A stretch of DNA of 64,000 bases, from positions 62,001-126,000 of the forward strand of contig QVRM01002117.1 in assembly GCA_003439945.1 (NCBI GenBank), read 5' to 3'. The notes below the pieces were generated by a model. That model ran no database searches. It worked only from the letters and a program-made list of their open reading frames with translations, and was not told the DNA's origin. A program made the position numbers and the translations under genes. Below, one piece after another: positions 10,835 to 20,217 of the stretch. The stretch's first letter is position 1; each line of letters starts with the position of its first letter. The DNA is from Dermanyssus gallinae. Taxonomy: Eukaryota > Arthropoda > Arachnida > Mesostigmata > Dermanyssidae.

Positions 10835-12200
10835 AGGGTGCGGCAGCGAAATCCAGACTAAACGTTATCGCCCGTTCCGCAATTTATGTCTAAATGAAAA
10901 CAGATACTTCGACGATTTTTTAACGTGCCGTTAGGGACACTCCTAAGGAACATATCTATTCAATGTAGCCACCATCAGCAGCAATTACACTTTTAATTCT
11001 AGCGCGAAAGCGCCCGCAGGCCTTCTTCAAAGTTAGCGGGTTGAGATTCTTTAACGATTTGACAATGGCTCTGCGTCGCGCTTCTGTATTTGCACGTCGA
11101 GACCTGTTAGTCTCTTGTTTAACAACGCCCCATACAAGAAGTCCAGGGGATTCAAGTCTGGACTGCTAGGTGGCCATATCGTTTTGTCCCAGAACGCCGT
11201 CATGTTGCCCCGTAGCCAATCCTGGACGAGATTACTGGTGTGAGCGCCGTCTTGTTGAACGACATATTGTCTTCCATTGGACATTCTATCAATTCATGGT
11301 TTTACCACGCTTCGCAGAACATGTAAATACACTTCCTTTGTTACGGGGTCGTGTCTGTCAAAAAAGTGTGGGGACATCACGTCTCCTTCATTCGACACAA
11401 CACTTAGGGCGTGCACACTGGCAGGATGTTTGGTTCTATGCACGATTTGTACATCCTCAGGGTCCTTTGCGAGCCACTGGTCATTTTTCGGGTTATGTTT
11501 TTAATCAATGGTGACGATTTTTTCATCGGAGAAGAATCGAAGATGTCCCGCCATTTCGTGTCTCAAAAACGTGAGGATAAGATGGCAGCAAGTCATCCTC
11601 TTGTTTGTCGCGGCCTGAGACAACATCTGTCTGACTTTGAACGTGTAAGACCTGTAGCGCAGTTCTTCCTTGATAATCCGACGCATAGAAGGATCACTCA
11701 TATGGAATTTGATCGCTAAACGGCGCATCGATATACTTGGATTCTTAAAAACGCAGTTTTGCACCATTTTGGCGTCCTCACTTCTCGTCGGCAGTTGTGA
11801 ATCTTCCTTCCAGGTGTTGCACCACCTAGCCCTGTCTCTTCTGCATCTCTGTAGCGTCGGGCAATGTCGTAGACCGTTGCTCTTTTAAATCCAGTGATGT
11901 TGATGATTTCGGCTGGCCGATGTCCGGCACAAAGCAATTGGCTAACGGTTGTTCTTCGGTCATATTCTGGACCCAGGTTGCGGCGGCCGTCCATGATGAC
12001 AAAGTGTTTTTGCTGTATATTTATATATATACAAAGATTACGATGTTGACCATATATGCCCTGAACACCTTCATGGTTCTTCAAATTCGTCGTCGGAGAA
12101 CAGCTGGTTCGGAGCGATCTGTATGTAAAAAGGAGCGTCATGGGGGCGCTTGAGGCATATGTGGTCAACATTCCCATCCTTATCTAACATCACCGCAAAG
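10835..12200 (-). mobile_element. Tc1/mariner-superfamily transposon, DD37D-like, broken
   Basis: A cut-and-paste DNA transposon with an almost complete but interrupted transposase on the minus strand (12177 down to about 11040). The left side abuts a TATATATA run at about 10832, as expected for TA-target elements. Left-end sequence GGGTGCGGCAGCGAAATCC (from 10837) may be a terminal repeat, but I could not find a convincing inverted partner near 12200, so the right boundary is uncertain. Confidence 0.75.
11051..12177 (-). pseudogene. DDD transposase, DD37D-like, one frameshift and two stops
   Basis: N-terminal part (12177-11716) carries a helix-turn-helix: MDGRRNLGPEYDRRTTVSQL, then LLCAGHRPAEIINITGFKRA, as in elements that start with a homeodomain-like fold. 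A frameshift near 11770 moves into MVQNCVFKNPSISMRRLAIK and then SYTFKVRQMLS. The first catalytic Asp is in HLRFFSDEKIVTID. A stop follows, then NDQWLAKDPEDVQIVHRTKH and SNEGDVMSPHFFDRHDPVTK, then a second stop. The second Asp is in YVVQQDGAHTSN and the third in WPPSSPDLNPLDF. Spacing between the second and third Asp is 35 residues; relatives I recall with the same blocks have 37, because they read DGAPAHT or similar where this copy reads DGAHT, so two residues seem lost. Confidence 0.82.
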
Positions 12201-12204
12201 GTAA

Positions 12205-14360
12205 GCCGGTGACGCAGCGTTCCCGTTTTTGCCATATTTGGACCCAATAGATGCTAGAACAGCAGCACCAGCAGCAGTAATGAAAGTGCCATCAATAGCA
12301 AACGCTGTCGACGGTGTCGTCCTCTCGCGGCGCAGATACAAAGTTCGTCACCAATTTCCGTGACCGGTAATTGCTATATATACCAACCACACAGGCGCTC
12401 GCATGCATACTCAGCTCAATAATAGCATTAACAAAAACATTCGCGATAGCAGCAGCCGCCGTTGTAGCAATGGCATCATAGGCTGGTGTAGCATTGTGAA
12501 TCATTCATTCACGCTTCGATAGACAAAAAGCCGTCAGCTCTGACAAGCTGTACGTGTTGGTGGTAGGCAGGGGGAAAACGTTGCCTCAAAACAACAACAA
12601 TTAAAAACACCAAACAAGAGATATAAATACAGATATACAGAATGAACCCTAGCAGTAGTAAGGGTGTAATGATTGTACTAATAATAAAGTGTTCTTATTG
12701 TCCATTACCCGCCAGTCTTCAGGTGGTTTGTTCGGCGTTGTTCCCTAACGTTTTGAGGTTGCTTGGATGAATCAATCTGGTTTGAGCTGTATGCTAACGC
12801 CAACTTTCTCTATCCAGTGCTTTAACAGACATACTTAACATGTCTACTCCTCTGAGTATATTGCATCTGCGTGCCGTATTTATGAAAGTGACAAAACAGA
12901 TCTCCTTCAATTGATTGTGTGATCACCAAGGAAGTAGTCGTAAGCCATTTAAACGTTGGCGTTTGCTGAGTAATAGGTACTTCAGTCTCTTACGATTACT
13001 TGATACAATTAAATGTATGTTTGAGCATTGTATAGTACGAACTCAATGTTTTTACTCCCAGAAACACTATTCTAGATTGTCCTCTTCTGTAGTAGTTAGA
13101 CCGTCATCTCAACAAGTCAATAATATTAAACTTAAGCACGATTTAAAACATAATCGTCATTATGTACCCGGTTCGACAACTAGTCCAGCAGGCTGTTTCT
13201 TCGTTCTGATTGGGGCGTTTTAAAGTGGTTGCATCTCGCCGCCGCTGTATATTGGTCATGTTTCAATAATAAAGTGCCACCTGCCGGCTGAGGAAAAGTT
13301 TTTTATTAGTACGCAGACACCCAAGGGCCTGCTGTGCCCACAACATGTTAAAACAGACGTATTGTAGGTATTGGACGTTGCCGTGCAGACCACCAACAAC
13401 ACTCTTAAAAAGAGAGTTGACTCAAAACTCGGCGCAACATTCTTAAAAAAGAAAGTTACTTTAAACTCGTCGCCTGAGATTATGAGTACATAACTAACGA
13501 TGACAACGATTATTTCCGTCACCACTGTACAACCTGGGTATGCAGCTTACAGTTAATCTTAAGGTTAGTGCTTCTATTATGCACGTTGCCAAAACTTGCT
13601 GGGTAAACGCATTTTTACGGTGCCTGGCTATAAAAAACAAACACGTGTGTATTAGATTGGCCAGAGCACGAGTGGGTGGTTAGCAAGCCGCAGATATGCT
13701 CTCTTGTATAGGAGCGATACCGGAAAAAATTATCCGTCCGCCTGAAGGTGTACTAAAGCATTTTGTGAAACACTACGTTGGAGGTGGTCTGTTGATGCAA
13801 CCGATCTATATATGACTCCATTTGTTGATCTTTGATTGTGCCAAAACCAAAAAGTGATTTAGCTGGGGGTTGCCCATAACTTGATTGACATTGCCCATAA
13901 CTTGATTAACATCCGATCAAATGCATCTACTTCCCTAGAATATGCGTTTAAACATACTTGCTAAGTTTTAGCCCTAGAGTTCTCGTCCACCATTTTTATT
14001 TGCAATACGGGCATTTTCGCCCAATGAACCCGTTGCTATGTCGGGTTGCCATGTGGTCGACATAATACAGGTGTGTTATCTTAGTGTGGCAAACAACAGC
14101 TAACGACAACGTCAAGTAGCTGACTTTGCACTTGCATTTATGGTTCTAAACAAAGAAGACAGTGGTTGTGAACAAATTTGCTCAATGGCGTAACACCTTT
14201 CTATTTTCATTAGGCCGAGACAGAGAAGCCTGGCTTTACAGTTGTGGCACTAGTGCCTGCATCCCGTCAGTCATGCCATCAAAAACAGAATGCATCGACC
14301 AACAGATAGGAAATACAGAGGGAAATAGGTAGAGATGGTGATACGGAGGAAAGTTAATAT
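12205..14360. other. Stretch without a recognised gene
   Basis: Several frames of 70-100 codons are open but show no family resemblance. CAG-rich sequence occurs near 12260. Nothing else stands out. Confidence 0.5.
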
Positions 14361-14361
14361 A

Positions 14362-14388
14362 TATTTATATATATATATATATATATAT
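14362..14388. repeat. (AT)n microsatellite
   Basis: Pure AT tract inside AT-rich flanks. Confidence 0.95.
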
Positions 14389-14702
14389 ACATTTAAGAAA
14401 GGGGGCAGACGAGAGAGAAGAAAAACGAAAAGCGAAACTGTGGGGGCACTAGAAGAACACGCGCTGCACTACGAGGGAAAGCCTGCGAGCTGCTAATAAA
14501 CATAGTGGTGGTGGTGGAAAAACAAACAAGAGATTTATGACGGGTGGTATAGCCGACCGCCGTGTTGTCGACGGCGGGGGGCACTTGCAACGCCCCCCTA
14601 GTCGTTGTCACACATTGGCCCGTGTGCGACACACACACATACAGCCGTTCGCAAGATACGGCTGATACGAACGTACGTCTCACGTATACCCCTACACGGA
14701 TC

Positions 14703-14717
14703 TATATATATATATAC

Positions 14718-14770
<53 letters not shown>

Positions 14771-14774
14771 TATA
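14703..14774. repeat. (TA)n microsatellite with ACATATA interruptions
   Basis: About 70 bp of TA with a few TACATA interruptions. The IYIYIY reading frames here are artefacts of the repeat. Confidence 0.97.
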
Positions 14775-14988
14775 CGCATACATCGTTAAGGGAGAAGACG
14801 GCTGGCGTCCGTTGTGGTAACAGTGAAAGTAGTAGTAACAGTAGTTGTTGTTCTAGTTGTAGTAATAGTTGTAGCGGTAGCTTGTCGCAGCCGGACAGGC
14901 AGGCAAGCCCGCTCGCAGTCAGTCTGTTAGCGACGCCGCCCTTGCATGTCCTGCTCCACAGTTCGCGCCGCCGCCGCTGATGTTGATG

Positions 14989-15170
14989 TTGTTGTTGTTG
15001 TCGTCGTCGTCGTCGTCGTCGTCGTTTCTGTGCATTCGAGTCGAGTGGCAGCCAGACCAGATCGTAAATTCATTAAAATGGATAACGCGCACTTTGTTTC
15101 GATGTCGAACACAAACTAGCGGCAGCAGCAGCAGTAGCGGTGACGTCGACGACGACGACAACAACAACAA
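14989..15170. repeat. Inverted repeat made of compound (TTG)n(TCG)n microsatellites
   Basis: The left arm at 14989-15011 is (TTG)4 followed by TCG units. The right arm at 15148-15170 is (GAC)4 followed by AAC units, and is its exact 23-base reverse complement. The 136-base spacer is ordinary sequence. Low-complexity CAA/CAG/AAC sequence continues to about 15420. Confidence 0.9.
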
Positions 15171-15654
15171 TAACAACAAAAATACAAGCAGCAACAGCAA
15201 CAACAACAACAGCAACAACCAGAGCGGCAACAGTAAGGACATCAGCAAAAACGACAACAGCAACAATAACAATAATAACGACGACGACGATTGTTGTAAG
15301 GGACTTGGGTTGCTAGAGCAGTAATCTTCTAAACCCTACTCAAAAAGGACTGTCATTGAGGCTTAATTGTCGTGCCATATTATTGCAACAACAACAACAA
15401 CAACAACAACACCAACTATAAAGAACTGCAACAACACAACAACCCAAGCAACATCAACAACACGCCCGAGCTAATGGCGCCACTCTGTTTCTGGTACTCC
15501 AACGGCTTATTTTCTCTTTCCTTGCCGGCTTTACTCGCCGCGAACGTAGCTCTAGTTTGTTGCAGCCTCGTAATAGAGTATGAAATCGTCCGTACAACAA
15601 ACGCCGACGCATACACGTGGACACATAAACGTATAAATGCTCATATTGCATAGG
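15171..15654. repeat. CAA/AAC/AGC-rich low-complexity DNA
   Basis: Runs of AAC, CAG and AAT units to about 15300 and a (CAA)n tract at about 15382-15410. The Asn-rich reading frames are produced by these repeats. Confidence 0.85.
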
Positions 15655-15664
15655 TGGCCACCCT

Positions 15665-15858
15665 ATGTCTACCAGACCAAATTTTTTTTCGGGCTGGCCC
15701 GTAGCCAACCTTTAACGTCAACGGGTTTGCTATCGCATTGCTTCGTAAGACAGACTTCATAAATACAAGTGTGCAACGGTGGGGATCGAAACGGCACACC
15801 TAAGAATCTCCTTTGGTGCACCCTGCAACCAGACTCGACTATTCACCCGACCCTGAAT
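15665..15858 (-). mobile_element. tRNA-derived SINE unit, copy 1
   Basis: On the minus strand, an A-box-like sequence (plus 15829-15839) is followed 37 bases later by a B-box-like GTTTCGATCCCC (plus 15781-15792). A body of about 110 bases then ends near 15665. The body matches copy 2 (16024-16170): shared blocks include GCACA.TTGTAT.TATG, GCAATGCGA, GACGTTAA and CAGCCCGAAAA. SINEs are short elements transcribed by RNA polymerase III from the A and B boxes and moved by LINE machinery. No poly-A tail is evident. Confidence 0.65.
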
Positions 15859-15984
15859 GAAATTTTTTTCTAATGGAGGTTGTTTTTATTTCTAGACCAT
15901 CCTCCGTCCCCTTTGGGCTTGGAATCCACCGTGAGGTATATCTTCAATGCAACGAGGGCCATACATGTTGAGATATCTATGATT

Positions 15985-16022
15985 TCCCAACGGCACTAGT
16001 CCTCTAGACCACGCCTTCACTT
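15985..16022 (-). mobile_element. Additional SINE-like A-box head
   Basis: On the minus strand this reads AAGGCGTGGTCTAGAGGACT, very like the A-box region GGCGTGGTCTAGGGAACT of the SINE at 18879. It sits directly after the body of copy 2, so units appear joined head to tail. Its expected B box, about 40-50 bases further on, is not recognisable. Confidence 0.45.
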
Positions 16023-16023
16023 C

Positions 16024-16168
16024 TATACCGGACCTAAATAAACTTTTCGGGCTGACCCTCAGCCAAGATTTAACGTCCACGAGACTGCTTTTCGCATTGC
16101 CCTATAGACGGACCCCCATAGATACAAATGTGCAATGGTAGGGTTCGAACCCGCGCACCTATGTGTCT

Positions 16169-16170
<2 letters not shown>
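16024..16170 (-). mobile_element. tRNA-derived SINE unit, copy 2, left part (interrupted)
   Basis: Minus strand: a perfect B box GGTTCGAACCC (plus 16141-16151), then a body homologous to copy 1. The sequence stops at 16170 where the poly-T/poly-A tail of the LINE begins. The missing A-box side is found at 17801-17843, on the far side of the LINE. Confidence 0.7.
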
Positions 16171-16204
<34 letters not shown>

Positions 16205-17800
16205 AACATCACTTTTATTTCACATAAAAGGGTTGGTATCAATATACATACTTCTGTAAGACAATCGTAATTAATCACCAAATAGGCGAGCACTATTTGG
16301 ATTATCATGGGCCCATTTGGCCATACGCCAAGCAAACAGTCCGTTCACGAATTCTCCGCGGGCCACGGCTTTTGAGGTGATTGATCGTTGACTCCTTAGG
16401 TTATTGGAGCGTACATCAAAAAAGTGTCCTAACAAGTCACATTTTCGTAATTGACGTAGAACAGATAAGTTGCACTGCATGAAAAGTGTGTCGATACTTG
16501 GAACAACGTCATCTAACACGCTGTGGGGGCACCTGATTCGCAGGCGTCTTAGAAACATGTTTTGGACGCCATTCACCAACTTCCTATATTTGGACAGATA
16601 AGGCTCCCAGACAGGGGAGCAATATGTGAGTTTAGGAAGAACAAGAGATTTGTAAAGGCGAATGTACACATGTGGAGTCGTTAAAATAAAACAGCGAAAG
16701 ATAGTATTTATTGTGCGCAGAGATGTCTCCACAACCTTGGTAATGTGAAGGCTAAAGTTAAGATCAGGCGTAATATATATGCCTAAGTCCCGGGTATAAG
16801 AGAGGGTCGGTAAAATGCAGTTGTCAATTTTGTAGTCAAAGTCAAGTGCACCATTTTTCAGTACAATGCATTTGGAGGGTGAGAGAATCATGTTGTTTTC
16901 AGAACACCATCGTGCAATGCCGTCGACGGCAGTCTGCAGAACAGCGTGGGAGTCACTAGAGCAAATAGGATAATAAAGTTTTAAGTCATCAGCATATTCA
17001 AGATATTTGACCGCCGGTGGCAGGTACTTATTTATGTCCAATACAAAAATTGTGTATAGAAGGGGGGATAAACATCCCCCTTGAGGTACACCAGATACTG
17101 CAGGATATGGTCGACTAAGTTTGTCACCAACCTTAACTCGAAAATGACGGTCGCTTAAAAATGCCTTCACCCATTGCACTGTACATGCATGGATACCTAG
17201 ATCTTCCAATTTGCAAAGCAGAAGAGAGTGATCTACTCTGTCAAATGCGCTCTTTTGGTCAAAATAAACACAGTGAAACGGTTTTCGATCATTTATAAAC
17301 ATAGCCCAGTCCTGGGTCATTTCTAAAAGCTGTGTACATGTAGAACGGTGGGTAGTAAAGCCGTGTTGGGCAGGGTCAAGTAAGCGGTTTAAGATTAAAA
17401 ACTGATTTAAGTGGTTAACTAAAATTTTCTCAAAAATGCAGCATGGTATTGAGCATTGCGAAACTGGTCGGTAGTTTTCAGCATTCATTTTCGAGCCTTT
17501 CTTGTGGATAGGGGTGACAAGACTGAGTCTAAAAAGGTCGGGCACAGCGCCGTCACTATAAGATCTTTCAAATATGAGTTTAAGTGGTTCCGCCAAAAAC
17601 AACGCAAATCGTTTGTAAAAAATTGGAGGAATGTTTTCAGGTGTAAGGCTAGTCTTCAATTTAAGCCCAGAAAGAAGTGAATAGATTGCAAACTCAGAGA
17701 AGGTAACCAAGGGATCGCGATGAGAAATGTTGCGTGGGTTGCTTGCCGTACCTTCGATCCTTCCTTCCTTCGATCCTCCTTCGATCGCGAGGCGCAGGCG
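16171..17800 (-). mobile_element. Young 5'-truncated LINE inserted into SINE copy 2
   Basis: On the minus strand the element runs from about 17800 to a 29-base poly-A tail (plus-strand poly-T 16171-16199), with AATAAA (plus 16214-16219) 14 bases before the tail. It carries only the RT and downstream part of ORF2; the endonuclease is missing, which is typical 5' truncation. The open reading frame has no stop over 514 codons, so the insertion is recent compared with the other elements here. A purine-rich GGATCGAAGGAAGGAAGG stretch lies at the 5' junction. I see no clear target-site duplication. Confidence 0.85.
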
Positions 17801-17815
17801 AATGCAACACGCCAC
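16271..17815 (-). CDS. LINE reverse transcriptase, truncated ORF2 (CR1/jockey-like)
   Basis: A 514-codon open frame encodes an RNA-dependent DNA polymerase used for target-primed reverse transcription. Domain order: fingers (about 60-160) with VPDLFRLSLVTPIHKKG and AENYRPVSQCS; palm with HCVYFDQKSAFDRVDHS (first catalytic Asp, about 185-192), SGVPQGGCLSPLLYTIF (about 241-257) and YLEYADDLKLY with YADD at 274-277; thumb region with ENNMILSPSKC, YTRDLGIYI and LVLPKLTYCSPVW. The C-terminus reaches a natural stop near residue 514. All polymerase motifs look intact. The first 25 or so codons (starting GTG) derive from SINE and junction sequence, so the true protein start is lost. It cannot mobilise itself without its endonuclease. 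Clade is uncertain between CR1-like and jockey-like. Confidence 0.9.
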   Translation of the reverse strand: MACCIRLRLAIEGGSKEGRIEGTASNPRNISHRDPLVTFSEFAIYSLLSGLKLKTSLTPENIPPIFYKRFALFLAEPLKLIFERSYSDGAVPDLFRLSLVTPIHKKGSKMNAENYRPVSQCSIPCCIFEKILVNHLNQFLILNRLLDPAQHGFTTHRSTCTQLLEMTQDWAMFINDRKPFHCVYFDQKSAFDRVDHSLLLCKLEDLGIHACTVQWVKAFLSDRHFRVKVGDKLSRPYPAVSGVPQGGCLSPLLYTIFVLDINKYLPPAVKYLEYADDLKLYYPICSSDSHAVLQTAVDGIARWCSENNMILSPSKCIVLKNGALDFDYKIDNCILPTLSYTRDLGIYITPDLNFSLHITKVVETSLRTINTIFRCFILTTPHVYIRLYKSLVLPKLTYCSPVWEPYLSKYRKLVNGVQNMFLRRLRIRCPHSVLDDVVPSIDTLFMQCNLSVLRQLRKCDLLGHFFDVRSNNLRSQRSITSKAVARGEFVNGLFAWRMAKWAHDNPNSARLFGD

Positions 17816-17843
17816 CGGGCTCGACTCTCTACCGGACCTAAAA
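17801..17843 (-). mobile_element. tRNA-derived SINE unit, copy 2, A-box side
   Basis: Minus strand reads AGGTCCGGTAGAGAGTCGAG then CCCGGTGGCGTGTTGCAT, aligning with the A-box side of copy 1 (AGTCGAGTCTGGTTGCAGGG). Together with 16024-16170 it makes one SINE split by the LINE. Confidence 0.6.
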
Positions 17844-18865
17844 GCTGTAAAGTGTACTGCTAGGTTTAAAAAAGGCTAGCATCACACCGAGATTCATATA
17901 AACACACGAATCTAGAAAACATTTTTGCCAGGTATTGCCAATGGTACCTTTCAGTGTACGCAATATTAGCCACTCGAGTTCAGCGGAGCGTGCTTTGGAT
18001 CCTATTTGGCCGTCCTGTGTGGCCATGCGTTTATTTCTGCAGGTAGCAACTCACTGCGAATTACAACTGCCCTTGTAAGGTGGATGCGAAGAGTGCTTCG
18101 AATGTTTTTAATTTTGAAATTGATCCTCCTGATATGCGTCATTTATTGGTAATGTTCGAGTTTATCCAAACTGCGGTATAGATTGTTCATTTGCAAAAAA
18201 ATTATGGCTCAAATCAACACTTGTGTTCAACGATTTCTATATTAGCGCCATAAGGCACTGCCAGTATATGACGCTAATATAGGAATTTTCAGAAATCCCT
18301 AAAGTAAGTTTTCTACAGATTCCCACCGAAAGTATTCAAAAATCTTTTAGGAGTAAAGTTATTTTAAAGCTATTTTCTTCATTAATTGTATAAATTGTAA
18401 TTTTTATATATGTGTACATATACCAACGTAGTTTTTTTCCTCGTGTTGGCGTGTCTCCGTGTTGGCGTGTTGTCTCATTTGCATTTTGTATGTCGGTCTT
18501 CCAGCATGTCGGTTTTAAATCGAATTACGATTTCAAATGTTAAGAGCCGGGATACCACGATCCGATCCACAGGTCCGTGTGTTATGTACTCCGGCACTGG
18601 TCATTCCACTGGTCGCAAAAATTTGCAAGTGCTGCCTGAGTCCCAACTATCAGTCGAGGGGACCCCGATGGCGACGACAAGCTTCTTAATTTCGGACAAC
18701 AAGCCCATGTAGCAAGATGGAGCAAAATAGATCGATCTGCGTATGCCCAAGCCCCCATCACCAATGGGAAACTCATCAGAACGCTGTAGTCGGTCGCGCC
18801 TTCTGAACGCTGACGAACATCGGAGTTAATACATTAAGCGGGGCGTGGACAGACTGTGTCTCAGT
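17844..18865. other. Stretch without a recognised gene
   Basis: No family resemblance. It contains an 11-bp perfect inverted repeat, CTATATTAGCG at 18237-18247 and its complement at 18272-18282. Confidence 0.5.
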
Positions 18866-18869
18866 AAGC

Positions 18870-18985
18870 GGACAGCAGTAGCGGCGTGGTCTAGGGAACT
18901 AGTGCGCTAGTCATGGTTGTTATCTACCGGGGTGTCGCCGGTTCGATCCCTGCTGTTGGTCGAATTTTCTTTGAGCGATGCTCAT
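18870..18985 (+). mobile_element. tRNA-derived SINE head with A and B boxes
   Basis: TAGCGGCGTGG at 18879-18889 matches the polymerase III A box in 10 of 11 positions. GGTTCGATCCC at 18940-18950 is a perfect B box. The 50-base spacing is compatible with a tRNA-derived promoter. I tried to fold it as a true tRNA: the acceptor stem does not pair well, so a SINE is more likely. It lies against the 3' end of the LINE on the opposite strand, and the LINE frame reads through it, giving a spurious C-terminus RPTAGIEPATPR. Confidence 0.7.
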
Positions 18986-18989
18986 TGTG

Positions 18990-20217
18990 AATATATGATA
19001 AACCATACCGCTGAGCGTCAGCGGCCATGCTTCCAAAAGTAACTGCTATGCTGGGTGTGTGTCTGAGGCTTTGAGTCGGCGGCGCCATAGGTTGGTGTCT
19101 GCGAGCTTTTTCCTGAGCGCTGTCTTCGGTAACCTCTCTAATGTTTTCTTGAGAGAGCCAGAATACCTCACATTTATTGTCCTTTAGGCGTAGGCCTGAT
19201 TCAGCCTCGAATGCTCTGACTCTTTTGATATCCTTAATGATCGTCAAGCTGTCGCCGGCTAAGATGGCGTCGTCGAGATACCACGACCGCAGCTCCAGCA
19301 CTAGTCTGGCCTGGAGATTGGAGGTGCCGATGCGAAAACGTGCTGGACCGCAAGAATCCTCTTGCTGCATGATTGCGTGGTTTCTGCCTGCCAGGGTAAA
19401 TTGGTAGGATCACCGGTACATCTGATAAACGGCTGGAAAAAGCCGCGGTACATTGGACCTCACAGCGTTTAACAGGTCGCGGCGCATTGAGTTAAACGCG
19501 TTTTAGAAGTCAAGCTACACTAAAACCCTCTCTTGGTCACAGCGGGTCTTGGGGAAACCCCTTGTAGCGTGTACCGCTGGTTCTGCTCCACCCCTGATTC
19601 CGCAGCCAAGCTGCATCGGAGCCACGAGCTCCAAAATACTTAGCAAGGACTCCTTGATCAGGATCTGTCCCACCAGTCGCCGTAATGTAAAGCCGCTAGC
19701 GATCGGCCTCATTCCGCCGTCCGTTGCGCAGGATAATAAGATTTGCACCAAAGAAAATCGTAAATATGAACTCTGGCAAACGTCCGTTAACCACTAGAGT
19801 GACTAATCGTCCAAAGGCCTGCAGAGGATTGCTGTCGTCCTCGTGGACACCAATAAGAATTTTCCTATATCGAGGTCGTAGGCCGTCGGGGCCACCAGAG
19901 GAGCTTTTAGGGAACCTTCTGATGGCGTTTCGGATCTCAGTTGGCGTAACAACGATATCCGACACTGATGGAGTCGGTGCCGGCGGAAACGACGAGTTCG
20001 ACGGGTGTTGAGGGTGATTCTCTAGCAAACCGAGGCGAGTTTGTGAATAGAGAGGGGCGACCGTATCAGTTAAAAGCAGCGTTCTGGCGGCTGCTGACAC
20101 GTCGTCTTGAGCGAGCTTTGCCTGCGCTCCTATTGCTCTACGACGGTCAGAGTCTACAGCGGGGGCTGTGCTGGTATGTTCCATTACAAATATTATTCCA
20201 TCCTGTCGTACATGCAC
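18990..20217 (-). pseudogene. YLDD-type LINE, reverse transcriptase region (broken)
   Basis: Read from 20217 downward. First frame: RRAIGAQAKLAQDDVSAAAR, TDTVAPLYSQTRLGLL, then VVTPTEIRNAIRRFPKSSSG and GPDGLRPRYRKIL, the conserved region before and at the start of RT. Second frame (about 19751-19515): GGMRPIASGFTLRRLVGQIL, MQLGCGIRGGAEPAVHATRG. After a stop near 19510, DF then NAFNSMRRDLLNAV holds the first catalytic Asp block. Third frame: RSWYLDDAILAGDSLTIIKD with YLDD at 19269-19280, the second catalytic pair, then ESGLRLKDNKCEVFW. At least two frame changes and stops are present. No endonuclease was found. Confidence 0.82.

Noticed and set aside
18872..18960. A functional tRNA gene
   Set aside because: A and B boxes are good, but the acceptor stem pairs poorly in the tRNA register and the A-B distance is long. 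SINE head preferred.
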